A stretch of DNA of 64,000 nt from Chiridota heheva (GCA_020152595.1 JAIGNY010004106.1:528501-592500), one strand, 5' to 3'; counted from the first letter of the stretch, positions 45,104 to 57,650 are shown. Made by a program: numbers and translations. The notes: generated from the letters alone by a model not told the origin.

Positions 45104-47134
45104 CTGTGATGGGGCACTGTTTACATGACTTCTATTCAATCCATTTGAGTCAAGTATTTCAACATTCTCCACCCTTTCATCTCTAACTTCTTCCCAAGGT
45201 AATTTTGATCTTCCTCTGCCAGCACTGTAGAACCTTTTGGGGGGAACTACATCTTGGGTAGCACCAGTGCTTGGAAGTGCTCTTGTAGGCGAAGGTTGAG
45301 ATAATTCCATATAAGGATCTGTATAAGATCTCTCTTTTGCACTACCAGTGCCTCCAGCTGCTTTGAGAATCCACTCTGTATCAAGAGCCATTGATGAGGC
45401 AGATCTTGTTGTAGCAGAAGAAGGTACTGGTGTGGTAAATTCAACCATACCATCTTCATTTATTCTTGGCAACTGTCTTCTTGCTAGCCTTGCTTGAACT
45501 GCCTTCATAACTCCTTCATCATCCATATTTAACTCCACTTTATCCACAGCATGAATAAGTGGTGTTATCTTTGTGGGACCCATCGCCTGTGCTAGAACAG
45601 AAAATGCTTCAATAGAAGCTTGCCTTACTCTTCTCTTGGGATCTCCTAAGGTTGGAGCAAGGTATTCACACAACTGAGGCAAGTCAAATTCATAACTTGG
45701 AAAAGTTAAAAGAGCTGCTATGACAATACTCAGTGCTTCTTCCCTGACACCTGATTTCTTATGTCTGAGACTCTCAAGAACAGCATCAATGACAGGTTTG
45801 GGTTTCAGAGTTTGCATAAGTTTCATCATGACTTTCATGTTTGCTTGTCTAATGACTTGATTTTCACCAAACCGTTTAGTTAATGCTGACACAACAGACT
45901 TCAGGTTTGGCTTTAAGTCTGAATTGAGTTTTACGACAAGTTCTTCAAAAATTCCAAGAGTCATCAAAACAACCTTAAAATTTGAATCATCTAACATATT
46001 GCAAAGAAAACTGATTAGAGCTATTATATGTGGTACTAATTTCGATGTTTCTTGTAGGTGGGTTACACTGTCCTTCAGATCTTGAGCTGCTTTTAACCTC
46101 ACTTGCCAATGATCTTGATCTGTTAGTTTACTTAACATTTCTCGGGAGAGAATTCCAAATTTCAGATCAACACTTTCTGCTGAATGTGATTTGTGCTTGT
46201 TGACATAACCCATTGCATAAGAACCTGCATCAGATTTAGGAATAGGACTATTAAATTTAGACCCATCAATAGACATTTCGTTTGAATTCATATCTAATTG
46301 ATCATTGGCATTAGACTTAGGCCTACTAGAAACTTTCTCAATATACATTTTCCCCACTGAAGGAGGAAATTGTTCAACATACATCAAGAAGGTGTCTACT
46401 CCTACCAAAGTTTCTATTCTTTGGAGAGCCGAGAAAATCATACTATCATTTTCGCCACCCATTTTTACGGCAAGTGCACATGCTACACGAGACAAATTTG
46501 CTGTAGAGAATTCCTTTGTCAGTAAAACAGGCACAGCAATGATAGATTGCTTGATGACATCTGGGAATGGATTTTCCAATCCATATTTAGCAACTGCATT
46601 AAGAACAAAATGGATATCCCTTGTGTGTTTCAGGTAGACATGAAGGGTCTGTATCACAGCTTTACGAACAGCAACTACTGCCTCCCCAATATTTGATATC
46701 AGCTCTGGCAAAATGCATTTCATACACTTGTCTAAATCAGACCCAAATTTGGGGATAACTCCACAAATAATTTGTATGCATTTTAATCTCACATCACATT
46801 CTGAATCCTGTAAAACATGTCTGAGACTTTTAAACAGAGCCTCCCTGTTTTGGAAATCTACCCTGCCCCCATCCCTGCGAATTCTTGTGTTCAATTCATC
46901 TAAAATATAAATGCGATGCTTTGCGTAATCTGGGTCCTGAAGTTGAATTACTATGTCACTCTCTTCCATATTAAAGTTGCTTGCTCCATGTCCATAACCG
47001 GCCGGTTTGATGCCAGTGTGGGTGCCCGTTACGGTCCCATTCGCACTGTTGTGATTTACGCCGTTCAGTCTGCACTCCTCTTGTGCGAAGTCATACACCG
47101 GTAACTTGACAACCGTGCCGGCCATCCATCCCAT
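45104..47134 (-). CDS. TOGARAM1: TOG array protein, crescerin/TOGARAM1-like, first coding exon
   Basis: Encodes the N-terminal 677 residues of a crescerin, a protein with TOG domains that binds tubulin and regulates microtubules in the ciliary axoneme. Residues about 50-265 form a helical-repeat TOG1 (YILDELNTRIRRDGGRVDF, LDKCMKCILPEL, AVVAVRKAVIQTLHVYL). A serine-rich linker (about 265-325) ends LKFGILSREMLSKL. TOG2 spans about 330-560 (MLDDSNFKVVLMTLGIFEEL, HKKSGVREEALSIVIAALLT, DPKRRVRQASIEAFSVLAQ, VQARLARRQLPRI). These and the trailing RFYSAGRGRSKLPWEE follow vertebrate TOGARAM1. Translation beyond residue 677 loses similarity exactly at CAG|GTTAGT (intron from 45103, phase 0), so the exon ends there. 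TOG3/TOG4 exons are not identified in the window. Start is Met1; Met4 (47123-47125) is an alternative with a good G-context. No break in 2 kb. Confidence 0.92.
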
Positions 47135-47420
47135 ATACCATTGAAAACTTCACAATAATTTTAGTTCCATAGTTAAAATCCGTCGCAAAACTAACACATT
47201 AGTTCCTATGATTTAATGAGGATGGTAAATTCATAAATAAAAAAAGTGAATACATTTCCGCAGTTATTCCACATATTGACTTGACAATCGTCTGTCAATC
47301 TTACGTGAATGCGTCGAGTCCATGGTGATAAACGCCGTAGTATAGCCTACGTACGTTTTTTGTGTACACTTGATGAATATGGCGGATGGCGATATGATAA
47401 AAGAACAATCACGTGACTGA
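47135..47420 (-). promoter_or_regulatory. 5' leader/promoter region of the TOGARAM1-like gene
   Basis: Sequence upstream of the start codon. It contains an out-of-frame upstream ATG (47139-47141) opening a 16-codon frame that overlaps the main start and ends at 47091. Further up are ATATGGCGGATGG (47378-47390, YY1-like on the plus strand) and CACGTG (47410-47415, E-box). No TATA box is evident at a sensible place. Assignments are by motif only. Confidence 0.4.
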
Positions 47421-48280
47421 TGTAAAACCTATGGTTGTTTATGTTGGAGCTATTTTTATTTGGGAAGTTGAGAAGCAAAATGTCATGAAAGCGTAAAAGC
47501 TCCTCAAAATTCAGGCGACGTTATTTTAATCATTTTCGTAGTGCAGGTCCCAAAAGTGAGATTTTACTTTGTTCATTTTGTATTGCTGGTCCATTTTTAC
47601 AATACTTTCGTTGAATAGTCATAATGCAGGAAATAGAATTGACTTCTTTCATATTCTCGACGTAACTGTACGAGCTCAGTACGGTTTTGCTGAGTTGGAG
47701 GGGAAACTGTATCATTACAGTCAATAGGATATTTTTCGCCTCAGCCAGTCAACGAAATTTAATGGTACTCATATATTTTGGAAACTTTTATCTAATACAC
47801 AACATATTTGAAGAAAAATTAAGTCTGTCCAGTATTTTTGAAAAATGACAAAAAAGTTTGTTTTTCTTCCATTGACTGCAATGATAACTGACTGTTTGTT
47901 TTTCCCTTTGAGAGAATTTTGAGATCGTCAAAAAAGCATTGTTACGTCGCTGTGCACCACAACATTACCGGATGTCCTACCTCGAGAATTGCGGGCTGGG
48001 ACGTGTAACTTAAGGAGGGTGTGTGTGGATGACCCCCCCCCCTTCCCCCTCCCTCTCCCCCTTGGAAAACAAATTTTGTCAGGCAATTCCAATTTTGACT
48101 AATTCGTCTGCCCAAAAATGGCGCATTATCGAAAAAATGTGGGGGAAAGTTAATTATACCTTTATGTTTTTGTTTCCCCACAAAAAGACAAATACTTTAA
48201 AAAAATGCATAATGTGATAGTTGTTTTGTTATCTTCGTGGCGGTATGACCTCCCCCTTCCTCTTTGTTGCAGAGATGTAT
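47421..48280. other. no gene seen
   Basis: Includes a C-rich run at 48030-48060. No divergent gene upstream of the TOGARAM1-like gene could be supported. Confidence 0.4.
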
Positions 48281-48284
48281 ATCA

Positions 48285-48830
48285 TGTCGGATATACTTAT
48301 ATCAGAGTGTGTCTCAGTCATCAGGTCATGCCCGACTCAGATATATATTAGAATCATGTCCTCCCGACCGTTGACTCGGCATGATGCTAACAACATTATA
48401 ATTGGGCACTTAGTCAGGCAAAGATGTAAAATGTCAGATGTACTGCTTAAACCAGAGAAACGTCTCAACCATCTCCGGCCGGCGACATCGTGATGCTGAC
48501 AACATCATACTTGGGCACCTAGTCCCTAGTCGGGCAGAGACTTAAAATGTCGGATGTTTGGTTTCAATCGTAGATACATCTCATCCATGCCCGAATCATC
48601 TAGATATCAGAATCATATCTTCCCGACTCGGCATCATGATGCTGACAACATCTTACTTGGACACGTAGCCGGGCAGACATGTAAAATATCGGATGTACTT
48701 TTTAAATCAAAGATACATCTCAATCATGCCGGAATCGTATATTAGAATTATCTCCACTCGACTCGGTATGATGCTGATTGGGCTCGGGTTGGGAAACTGC
48801 CAGACTGGGATGTATATGAAAGATGCCCAC
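48285..48830 (+). repeat. ~145-bp satellite-like tandem array
   Basis: About four diverged units. Anchors are AAAATGTCGGATGTACT, CATCTCAACCATGCC, AGAATCATxTCxTCCCGACT, CGGCATGATGCTGACAACAT and TTGGGCACxTAGTCGGGCAG. Confidence 0.8.
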
Positions 48831-48859
48831 TCACCCGCATTTAAAATCCAAGCCCCGAT

Positions 48860-50960
48860 GATCATGGGCCATTTGGGGGCATCAAAAACTAGAAATATTC
48901 AGAAATCTTTCCTACCAGACCTGCGTCCATGAACCTTACAATTTTCTCAATTTCTCCTCGGCCTGTTTAGAAATGGTAACCCAATGCTTATCAGAGTAGA
49001 TTTTAACATTAAAATTTAAAATGCTCTTCTTTTCATCAATTACATTTTGGGCTTTTGCGTTGAATTTTAAAACTGTTTAAGCCATGAACCCAACAATTTT
49101 GGCCAAATTTTCTTAATTTCCATAGAAAATTTCTCCTCTGCCTGACAGTGTTCAGAAATGGTATCTGGGTAGATTTTAACATTAGAATTTAAAATGTTCT
49201 TCTTTTCATCAATTACATTTTAAAATTTTGTGTTGATTTTAAGCCACTTTTGGGCAAAAAATAAGAATCTTTTGACCAAGGCTTCCCCCATGAACGCCTA
49301 CACAATTTTCCCCTAATTTTCTCAATTTTCAGGAGACCGTTTTCCTCTGGCTGTTTAGAAACGGCTACCCTATAATGCTTTAATGCATATCCGAGTAAAT
49401 TTTAACATTATAATTCAAAATTATCTTCTTATAGGTAATTAAATTTTCCGAATTTTCATCAGTTTGTGTTGATTTTCAGTCATTTTGGAGCATCAAGATT
49501 TAGACAAGAAATTTTTAGAGCTTCCGTGGACTTCGCTCCCTGGACCCCTAAGGGACTTCTTCCCCTGGATCTCTACCTTTGCTTCATACTGACCCCCCTA
49601 CCTTTGCTTCATACTGACCCCACGATTTGTCATTTATATTTTGGAAGTTTCTGTTGATTATAAGCCATTTTGGGGCATCAACAACCATAAATCTTCAGAC
49701 CGAGGCTTCACCATGCACAATTTCCCCCGAATTTTCAGGAGTAATTTCTCTATACCTGTCAGCCTGTCTAAAAATGATAACCCTATGATCAGATGCTTAT
49801 CTGAGTTTAATGAATTTAGAATATTTTTCTTATCATCACTTAAATTTTCCAAATTTTGGCAGTTTGGGTTGATTTTCTTATTCACAAAGCTTAACAAGCG
49901 CATGCCATCAACAACCCTCCCCTTCCTTCCTCTCCGCCCGCCTGTTTGGATGTTGGCTGCAAAAATGGCAATATTGAGGAACAGCGGTTTTGTGTCATTT
50001 ACTTTTGTCGGGGATTGTTGCCGCACTGTTATCAGTTTTTTCTTAGACTGTTAGATCGACTTAATGAGGACAATCTTACGTTAGTTGACAAGTATACTAC
50101 TCCGTGTTTAGGAGATGGTCGAAATTAAACGGCAAATATTGCATCATTTTTTAAACATATCTTCTGAACTTAAGTTATCACCAGTCAAACTCATGCGGAC
50201 GGGTGATCTAATCACTTAGCAGCTTAGCCGCGATTCAAACGGCCACGTGGATGACGAGTTCAATTACCGAATAAGCGATTTTTGTCTGTACTTTTTGATT
50301 TTGAGTGCTAGAAGAGTGGGTAGACCACATGGAGATCTGGCAGGTCTATAAATTGTCACCATAGCATCTGGCGGGTGTCATCATACGTCCTCCCTTTACC
50401 CTAGTACTATTTGAGGGGGGACGGACTGAAGGCGCTCGCCAAGGCAAAAGGACCCTAATTGTAAATCTGCCATGGCCCTACTTGATATACAGATATAGAA
50501 GGTGTTCCGTACTAGCACGAAAGCCTGCCGCATGTAGTCTAAATTCCCCATCTTGGGGGCATCAAAGATAAGAAACCTTCAGAGCTTCCGGGGCTTGACC
50601 CTTAGACTGTTTTAATCGTACGTTAGTTGACAAGTATACTACTCCGTGATGAGGATCCCGTTCAAGGGCCCTTCTGGATAACTACCCCAGCTCACGGACC
50701 TCATGGTTTTCATTTACTTTGTGTTGATTTTAAGCCATTTTGGGGCATCAAAAACAAGAAATCTTCAGACCAAGGATTCTCCCATGAACGCTTGCACAAT
50801 TTTGCCCGATTTTTCTCAATTTTCAGAAGAAATTTCTCTTCTGCCTATTTGGAAGTGATAGGTATTAACATGAGAATTTGAAATTGTCTTTTCGTCACTT
50901 AAATTTTGTTAGTTTGTGTTGATTTTGAGCCATTCTAGTGAAAAAAAGACAAGAAATTTT
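48860..50960 (+). repeat. ~190-240-bp degenerate tandem/dispersed array
   Basis: A recurrent block is GCCATTTTGGGGCATCAA, then AGAAATCTTCAGACC, CCATGAACGC, CACAATTTTCCC, TTCTCAATTTTCAGGAG, TCCTCTGCCTGTTTAG and GATTTTAACATTAGAATTT. Copies lie at about 48865, 49080, 49260, 49478, 49663 and 50733. Between some copies are CTTCCGGGGCTTCG and CCCCTGGACCCCTA stretches. A 29-bp word beginning ACGTTAGTTGACAAGTATAC occurs at 50079 and again at 50622. No coding is indicated for the 60-137-codon frames here. Confidence 0.75.
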
Positions 50961-51429
50961 TAAAGCTTCCGGGACTTCGTCCATGGATCCCTACCAGGGT
51001 TTCACCCCCTGGATCCCTGCCAGGGTTTAACCCCCTGGACCCCTATCAAGGTTTCGCAACTCTGGACGGCGCCAGGAGACCTTAAACAAACGGGTAAACG
51101 CTGTTTCGTATATCCGGGTTTTGTATTTCAGTACTGTCCCCCAACTGCCCAAGCCATTTTGGCTATGATACTGGTTGGATATGTTCCCAATTGTACTGTA
51201 TTGTGTGATTATAAACACATGTATATCGTTTATAGATAAGTCAGGCAAGGGCAAATTTTCGTATAGAAAATTGGTCTTACACCCCTCTGCGGTCTAAGTC
51301 TAGTTAGGCCCTGACTACGGTTGTCAAAATTGTATCATTTCATACTGCATTTAACAAAAAATCTGTCATACTGCGGGTACGTTTTTCGGTTGGTGGGCTG
51401 CACATGCAGTTTCGTGTTTATAGGGTGGG

Positions 51430-51765
51430 GTCTATTAGGGCTTAGCCCCGCTAAAAATGCCATTTTTGTCCAAGCCATAAATATAATTAACTCAAATGAG
51501 CCATATAGAAAACAGACATGACAGATGTTGGCATTTTTTTTAATCCTATTGACTGAATTATCGATAATATTGTATCAAAACATTTCCAGTTTGCATCAAT
51601 TATCCTCAATTTTAGATCAAAAATCTTCAGATTTGGATAAGAAAATCTTCAATTTTGGATAAAAACTTCAAGTCGTAATAAATAGGCTATCGGGGCCAAC
51701 CTCCCCCCCCCCCCCCCTCACCCCAACTCTAGTAATTTTCAAAATAATACAAAGGCCTATATAAT
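51430..51765 (+). repeat. interspersed repeat, related to 56110-56530
   Basis: Shares CATAAATATAATTAA, GATGxxGGCATTTT, TTTTGGATAAAAA and repeated AAAATCTTCA words with 56110-56530. A poly-C run (about 51701-51717) lies near its right end. Confidence 0.6.
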
Positions 51766-51849
51766 GATATATAGAATTTATATGGTGCATTTTCTAGTTA
51801 AAGTACTATTCAAACAGTCAAATGCGCCTAAACAAACAAGGCAATAGGT

Positions 51850-54800
51850 AAAAAAAAAATCGAATTTCAACAATGTTAATAAAAATTACTGGGTGCATCG
51901 AAGGCTTAAAAGGGTGAGTTTTGAGTTTTTTTTTTAAATGTTGAGAGAAGGGAGGGCATTCCAGAGCTTAGGGCCAAAAACATTCAGGGAGCAATCACCA
52001 AATGTTGTTTTGGTTTTGGGGACTTTGAGAGAGATTTTACCTTGAGAACGCAAGAAGTAGTTGGTATTAATCAAATGAAACATTTTAGTTAAATAAATAG
52101 GAGCCAAATGAAAAAGTTACTTACAAATGAGCACAAGGACTTTGAATTGAATTATGTAACGGACTGGTAATCACTGCAATTCCTTCAGCAGACCAAGCAG
52201 CCAAGAGAGATTTGGTTACGATTCTTGCAGCAAAATTTGGGACGCGTTGGAGTTTAATTCAATTGAAAGCAGGGATTCCAGTGAGGAAGACATTACAATA
52301 GTCAAGATAGCTGAGTGGACAAGTGATTTAACCAGGGCAGAAATGGCAGTTTGATTAAAGAATCTAACACATTTTTTAATGTTATATAGGTGATAAAAAG
52401 CAACCTTACATTTGTTATTAATAAAGTCATATGATAAATTCTTATCTAGCCATGCACCAAGATACTTAACAGTGGAAGATACGTGAAAGCTGAATTGCCA
52501 ACAGTGATTTGGTTGGCATCAATTTTTGCCACTTGTGTATTAGACACAAGTAAAATCACTTCTGTTTTTGCATCGTTCGTTTCGAGTTTGTTATACAACA
52601 TCCAATCTTCAACCACTTTCAGACAATTTTTAATGTGTTTAAAAGATTTGTAGGCAAGTGAAGGCTGCATCACATCTAGTGTCATGTATCAACATACCCA
52701 TGTATATTAGGTAAGAATTATTTCAAATAAGGAACTGGCATACCAAGTAAAAAGACGGGTCCACGACATACCTCTTGTGGAATCCCAAACTTTAAGAGAA
52801 ATGGTTTGGTTTTTGACATTATTTATGAGAACAGTTTGTGTTCTCTCTGTGTTAAATAAGATTGAAACCAGTTACATACAGCACCTTCGATACCAAAACG
52901 CGGTGTGGTCAATGGTGTCGAAGGCGGCGCCAAGGTCTAAAAGAACTAACTTAAATATGACACATTTTCTGTTGTCTAAGTGGCACAAAATTCCTGTACT
53001 TTTGCAAGAGCGGTTTCAGTGCTGTGAAAAGGTCGGAATCCTAACTGAAGGTTAGGTAATATGTCGTATTTGTCGCTATGGCAGTATGGGCAATCTTTTA
53101 ATCAACGACTGCTCGTTCTGTAAATTTATAAACCAAACTAAGGTTGCTCACAGGTCGAAAATTAGAATAGATCAACTCTAAACCCTGTCAGCCTGTTTCT
53201 TAAGCAGAAGCTTGACCACCTGGCCACGGCCTCTTCCCATTTAAAAGGAAATTTGCCACTTTTAAACGAGAGATTGATCAGACTTGTGAGAATTGGTAAG
53301 AAAATATTTATGCTATTTTTCAAAAGCCAAGTTGGAAGAGGGTCTAAGATACACTGTCTTGATGTTGGAAGAGGGTCCAAGATACACTGCTGATTTTGCT
53401 TTGAACACCAACTTTTTCACTTCTTCTTCTGAGTGTTTTAAATGTGGGCCATGGCGAAACATCCCTCGGGAATTCACTGATTGTAGCGGTGACCACACTC
53501 TCCAGTTCCTTCATGATATTTGTCACTTTATTACAAAAGAAGTGACCAAACTCCATTGCTAGTTGAGCTGCGTCATCATGTGGAGAAAGGGGAGTTTCAG
53601 GTCTACGATCAAGGAGGGTATCCATTATTTGAAACAATTTCTTCAGATCGCCATTAGTTTCTTCCACAACATTTGAATAAAACAAACGTCTGGCTTTTCT
53701 TAACTCAGCAATATAACTATTACGACTCTTTTTATACAAAGCCAGTCTCTGTTAGACTTTGACAACCGCCAGATCTTCTGCAATTTGCCTATTTCTCTTT
53801 TCAGATTCTTTAAATGCTTATTATACCACGGTATTTTTGGACGGATGTAAGAGTTTTGGATTGTTCTGGTGCATTAGCGTCGATGTTCTGGTGCATGAGT
53901 GCCGATGACTTGCGTTGTACAGGAGTCATAAAGGGTTGCAGCATCTTCAATACTGTCAATATTTGACAATGCCGAAAACGCATTGGACATGTCCCTTTGA
54001 AAAGCATTAATGTCAATTGATTTCAATTTTCTGTATATGATAGTTTTTTCTTCAAGAGCTGGTTTTGGAAAATTCACCTTTGTTAAAATGAAACAATGGT
54101 TAGATAAAAAGAAGTCGGAAACAGGAACTGACAATGCAATGTTATTATTCATGAGTAATAAAAAGGTCCAGTGTGTGAATGCTGATGTGAGTGGGAGTTA
54201 CAACGTGCTGAGTAAGACCCATACTCTACAATAGTTCAAGAAACTTAATGCAATCTTTATTAGCAACATTATCCATATGGATATTGATATCCCCTGTGAT
54301 AAAAATAGGCGCATTGATGTCAAGAAATTGTTCCAGTAGATCACTTAATTCTGTTGTGTTGTACGAAACCGGGTGTTGTAATGAGTATGGCGGACATTAA
54401 ATAGTAAACAAAAATAGTAAACAAAAATGTTTAAACTGCCATTTAATATTCCATGAAGAGAACTCAAACGAGTCTTTCTCCCCAGAAGAAAGCAGTGTAA
54501 CAGCTATTGTGCTTTTAAAAATTAATCCTGTCCCCCACCCTTTCTGTTGGAAACTGGGTACGTTTTTAATACAATAGCCTGTAGATTTTATTTCAGCTCT
54601 AATGGTGTCGTCATTACTTTTTAGCCAGGTTTCGTAACAGCACAAATGCCAATGTTATTAACTATAATCTTATCCAAGACAGCAGCACATTTGGTTCCTG
54701 ATAGAACAAGAGTTAATGTGGGCAATCAATAATTCATTACAGTTTCTTGGGGTGACCTTGTTAAGATTGTCACGATTAATTATTTGTGGTTTTGTGAAAT

Positions 54801-54960
54801 TGTATGCCCCCTTTAAGTCCTCTGACTGGAGCACAAATTCTGGAGGGGTATGGGGACGGGTGTGCTTAGTTAATCTCCTCAAATAAAGAAGCTTCCACCT
54901 AAGCGTAGCTGATGGGTGAAGTTTCTTGGTGAACACAATAAAAGGATTGTAATCCAGTCA
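51850..54960 (-). mobile_element. CR1/L2-type LINE, near full-length coding region, decayed
   Basis: Ordered homology on the minus strand. Endonuclease N-terminus: HINSCSIRNQ and ETWLKSNDD (54.9-54.5 kb). Mid-EN: SDFFLSNHCFILTKVNF (54.1 kb). Linker: KKSRNSYIAELRKARRLFYS (53.7 kb). Pre-RT: LDPLPTWLLKNSIN (53.3 kb). RT motif A: LDLGAAFDTIDHT (52.9 kb). KLETNDAKTEVIL (52.6 kb). VKYLGAWLDKNLSYDF and LYNIKKCVRFF (52.4 kb). C-terminal GPKLWNALP-like end (51.95 kb). At least six frame changes and several stops; the YADD block reads YVDT. It appears 5'-complete for ORF2 but is not functional. Plus-strand frames over this interval are shadows. Confidence 0.9.
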
Positions 54961-55439
54961 TAATGACCAATAAGATCAAAATATCTTGGTAAAAAAAAGC
55001 CATTGATTGAGAGTCAAAAGAGATGAACTGTGACAAATCTTTATGGGTAGCAATTATTTACTGGTATAGGATAGCCTAATGAAAGTGTTAGGATAAAGAG
55101 CCTACACTTTCCTCCAAAAAGTTAAAACAAGCAGCAAAACAAAATCATCAAAAAAACATGAAAGACCACACAATCACTGGAAACAAAAGTTGAATCAAGA
55201 CATCAAACTGTCAAACAAAAACCATAGATAAAGAAGTTTCCTCAATAACAAATTGTGAAAATGAGCAAGAAAATAGAGAGCTAGCCCAGAAATATACTGC
55301 TGCCACAAGGCGCAATTATTACATAATATCTATACAATAAATTTATTATCAATATTTACCTCTTAGCCTGAGTGCAGCATGCGAAAAGAACTAATTTTTT
55401 TTTGGTTACACTGACTAATAAGTTTTCATAAACTGTTGC
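54961..55439. other. no gene seen
   Basis: AT-rich, possibly 5' UTR of the adjacent LINE. Confidence 0.4.
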
Positions 55440-55665
55440 ATTATAATTGGGAAATATCCTTTAATTTTGGAATTTTCCTTCAATTTCCCTGAAAATTTTA
55501 TCAATTTTTAGGAAGTTTTTGTCAATTTTCGGGACATCTTCACTTTTCGTGAAATTTCTTTTATTTTTGTGAACTTTTTTTCTTCTTCAATTTCTGGGAA
55601 ATTTTCTTTAATTTTCAAGAAATTTTTCTTTAATTGCCAGGAAATCATTGTCAATTTTTAAAGAC
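55440..55665 (+). repeat. degenerate ~30-bp tandem repeat
   Basis: About seven copies of a unit like TTTAATTTTCxGGAAATTTTC. It resembles TTTTCAGGAGAAATTTC words in the 48.9-50.9 kb array and near 56600-56720. Confidence 0.55.
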
Positions 55666-56109
55666 ATTTAAGGATATGTTCGCAAAATCTAACAATATTT
55701 TTAATTTTATGTTAATAACAATAATTTATCCTCCCAACTGGGAAGAAAGCATGCAACCGGAAAGAAGGGGAGAAATGCCTAGACTTCTTAAGCCTCTGCC
55801 ACGGCCCTCAAATCTCAAACCTGTGTCAAGGCCCTGTATGTGTTTTTATGGACCAGGGCTTAAGTCCCCTCAAAAACGAAAAGCTAGACCCGTCCCTGTG
55901 CACACCCCTACCACTTTAAGTATGAAGTGCCCCTAGGGGCGGGGGCTTGGGAGCATCTGAACCCATCTGAGCTATGAGAACTAATAATAAAACATGTGCT
56001 CATATTTCAGGCTGTTATCTGGGGTAATACTAAAACGATGCTAATTGACACACACTACAAGAACACCCTTTAAAAAAGAGCTAGTGTGGCAATCTATTTT
56101 TTGCATGGA
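55666..56109. other. no gene seen
   Basis: A 100-codon plus frame (55634-55936) has no recognisable motif and ends in a C/G-rich repeat-like stretch. Confidence 0.35.
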
Positions 56110-56870
56110 TAGCAGTGGCATGTCTAGGGGGCTATTGGGCGCTTTGTCTCCCTAAAAATATCATAGCCTCCCAAATTTGGTCAAAGTCATAAATATAATT
56201 AAGTACATCAAATAAATTGCATCGAATCTGTAGAAATGATGGCATTTTGTAATCGTATCGACCGAGTTATAGTTAATTTTGGACCAACATTTTTAAAGTT
56301 AGTACCAAAACTCCTCCATTTTGAACCAAACATCTATCTTTTTCACCAAATTCTTAAATTTTGACTTTAGAATCTACATTTTTGGATAAAAAAATCTTCA
56401 GGCTTTGATCAAAAATCTATTTTTTAACCAAAACTTTCAAGTTTGGATCACAATCTACAACATAAAAAGAAATAGCTTTGGAATGAGAGGTGAATTTGTT
56501 ATAATATCAGGCCCATGCGCAAATATGGTCCCCACCCCATAATAATTTTCCAAGAAATCTGGCCATACAATTTAAAAATAGGCCTTTACCTTTTTTGGGG
56601 GAAAATTGGGAAATTTTCGAGAATAAGTTTTCTTCATTTCAGGAAATTTTCATTATTGTCAGCCAATTTTCTTAATTTTCTTAATTTTCAGAACATTTTC
56701 TTCAACTTCTGCTGCAAAATTTTTATGAATTTTAAGGAAATCTTGGACAAAAACTGTCAAGTTTGGACCATACTGCATACGGTGAAGTTCTTATAATATC
56801 AGGGCAATGCGCGCATGGTCCCCACCCCACAATAATTTTCAAAGAAATACAATTTTAGAATAGACCTTTA
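56110..56870 (+). repeat. interspersed repeat cluster
   Basis: A partner of 51430-51765. An internal duplication TGGTCCCCACCCCAxAATAA occurs at about 56526 and 56816, also seen as CCCCAACTCTAGTAATTTTC at 51722. Confidence 0.55.
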
Positions 56871-56897
56871 ACTTTCAATTAAAAGATAACAGATTAG

Positions 56898-57211
56898 CAG
56901 GCCCGTAGTCAGGCCTGAGGTGGTACATCCGTGTGAACGAGTCCCAATTTGTTGAGAAAATGCCATTTTGAAATCTAAAATATAATAAGTATCCAGAAGT
57001 TTAAGATTTTTTTTCCATTTCAGAGGAAAAACGTGACCTCCTTTCAACTATTCAAATTCCAGAACACCCTTTTGTTGAGAAAGTGCCCTTTCAAAAACTG
57101 AAAAAATGATAACGACCCGGAATTTCAAAATCTTTTGCACTTTGAAACGAACTGCCTCCCCCCCCCCCCCATCCTCTCTTTCCCCCTTTTAAATTCCTGG
57201 CTACGGGCCTG
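56898..57211. mobile_element. MITE with CAGGCCCGTAG termini
   Basis: A 314-bp element with terminal inverted repeats: left CAGGCCCGTAGTCAGG, right (reverse complement) CAGGCCCGTAGCCAGG. The interior has two related blocks (TTGTTGAGAAAATGCC and TTGTTGAGAAAGTGCCC). Possible imperfect 5-bp flanks ATTAG / ATAAG. The small minus frame containing RPVARNLKGG is the terminus read as protein and is not a gene. Confidence 0.7.
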
Positions 57212-57279
57212 ATAAGCAAGGAAATTGTTGAACTTTTCCTTTTTAAGGACAGAATAAAGCTTAAAATTGCAAACACATT

Positions 57280-57650
57280 TTTAGCTCAACATCCCTTAAA
57301 AGGATTTGAGCTTATGTGATGTCTAACTTACATGACTTAAGAACCAGCCTGACAGCCTGAGGTTCTCGCCCGGATACGTTCGGATTTTTGCAGCGTTTAT
57401 CATATCGTGCCTCTTTGGATATTTTGCTGTGTTGCTATATTTGGCTTGAATATATAGATATGTTGATGCAATAACAATTCATATTGTTGCATAGTTTTAA
57501 TTCTACATTCCAAAATTCACTTCAAATCTTTCAAATACTCTGATTTCACTCGGCGCAATTCGAATGAATTTAGCATATATAATAACATTGGCTCGGGGAA
57601 TACCACCAATTATCCCCGATTGAAAGGAAACTAAACAGAAAACTCAGTTA
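57280..57650 (+). repeat. interspersed repeat, uninterrupted copy
   Basis: Inverse of 27220-28170 without the inserted MITE. Supplies the empty site for 27444-28009. Confidence 0.75.

Noticed and set aside
47300-47345. RFX X-box-like site near the crescerin start (GTCCATGGTGATAAAC)
   Set aside because: It does not fit the X-box half-site rule (GTTRCC / GGYAAC) at enough positions.
47379-47420. Divergent first exon starting ATGGCGGATGGC
   Set aside because: The frame closes after 13 codons and has no convincing donor; the motif is better read as a YY1-like site.
52777-53055. 92-codon plus-strand frame
   Set aside because: Antisense shadow of the minus-strand LINE RT; the reverse strand carries the LDLGAAFDTIDHT motif.
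57091-57276. Small minus-strand frame containing R-P-V-A-R-N-L-K-G-G
   Set aside because: It is the MITE terminus (GGCCCGTAGCCAGG) translated, a common false ORF.
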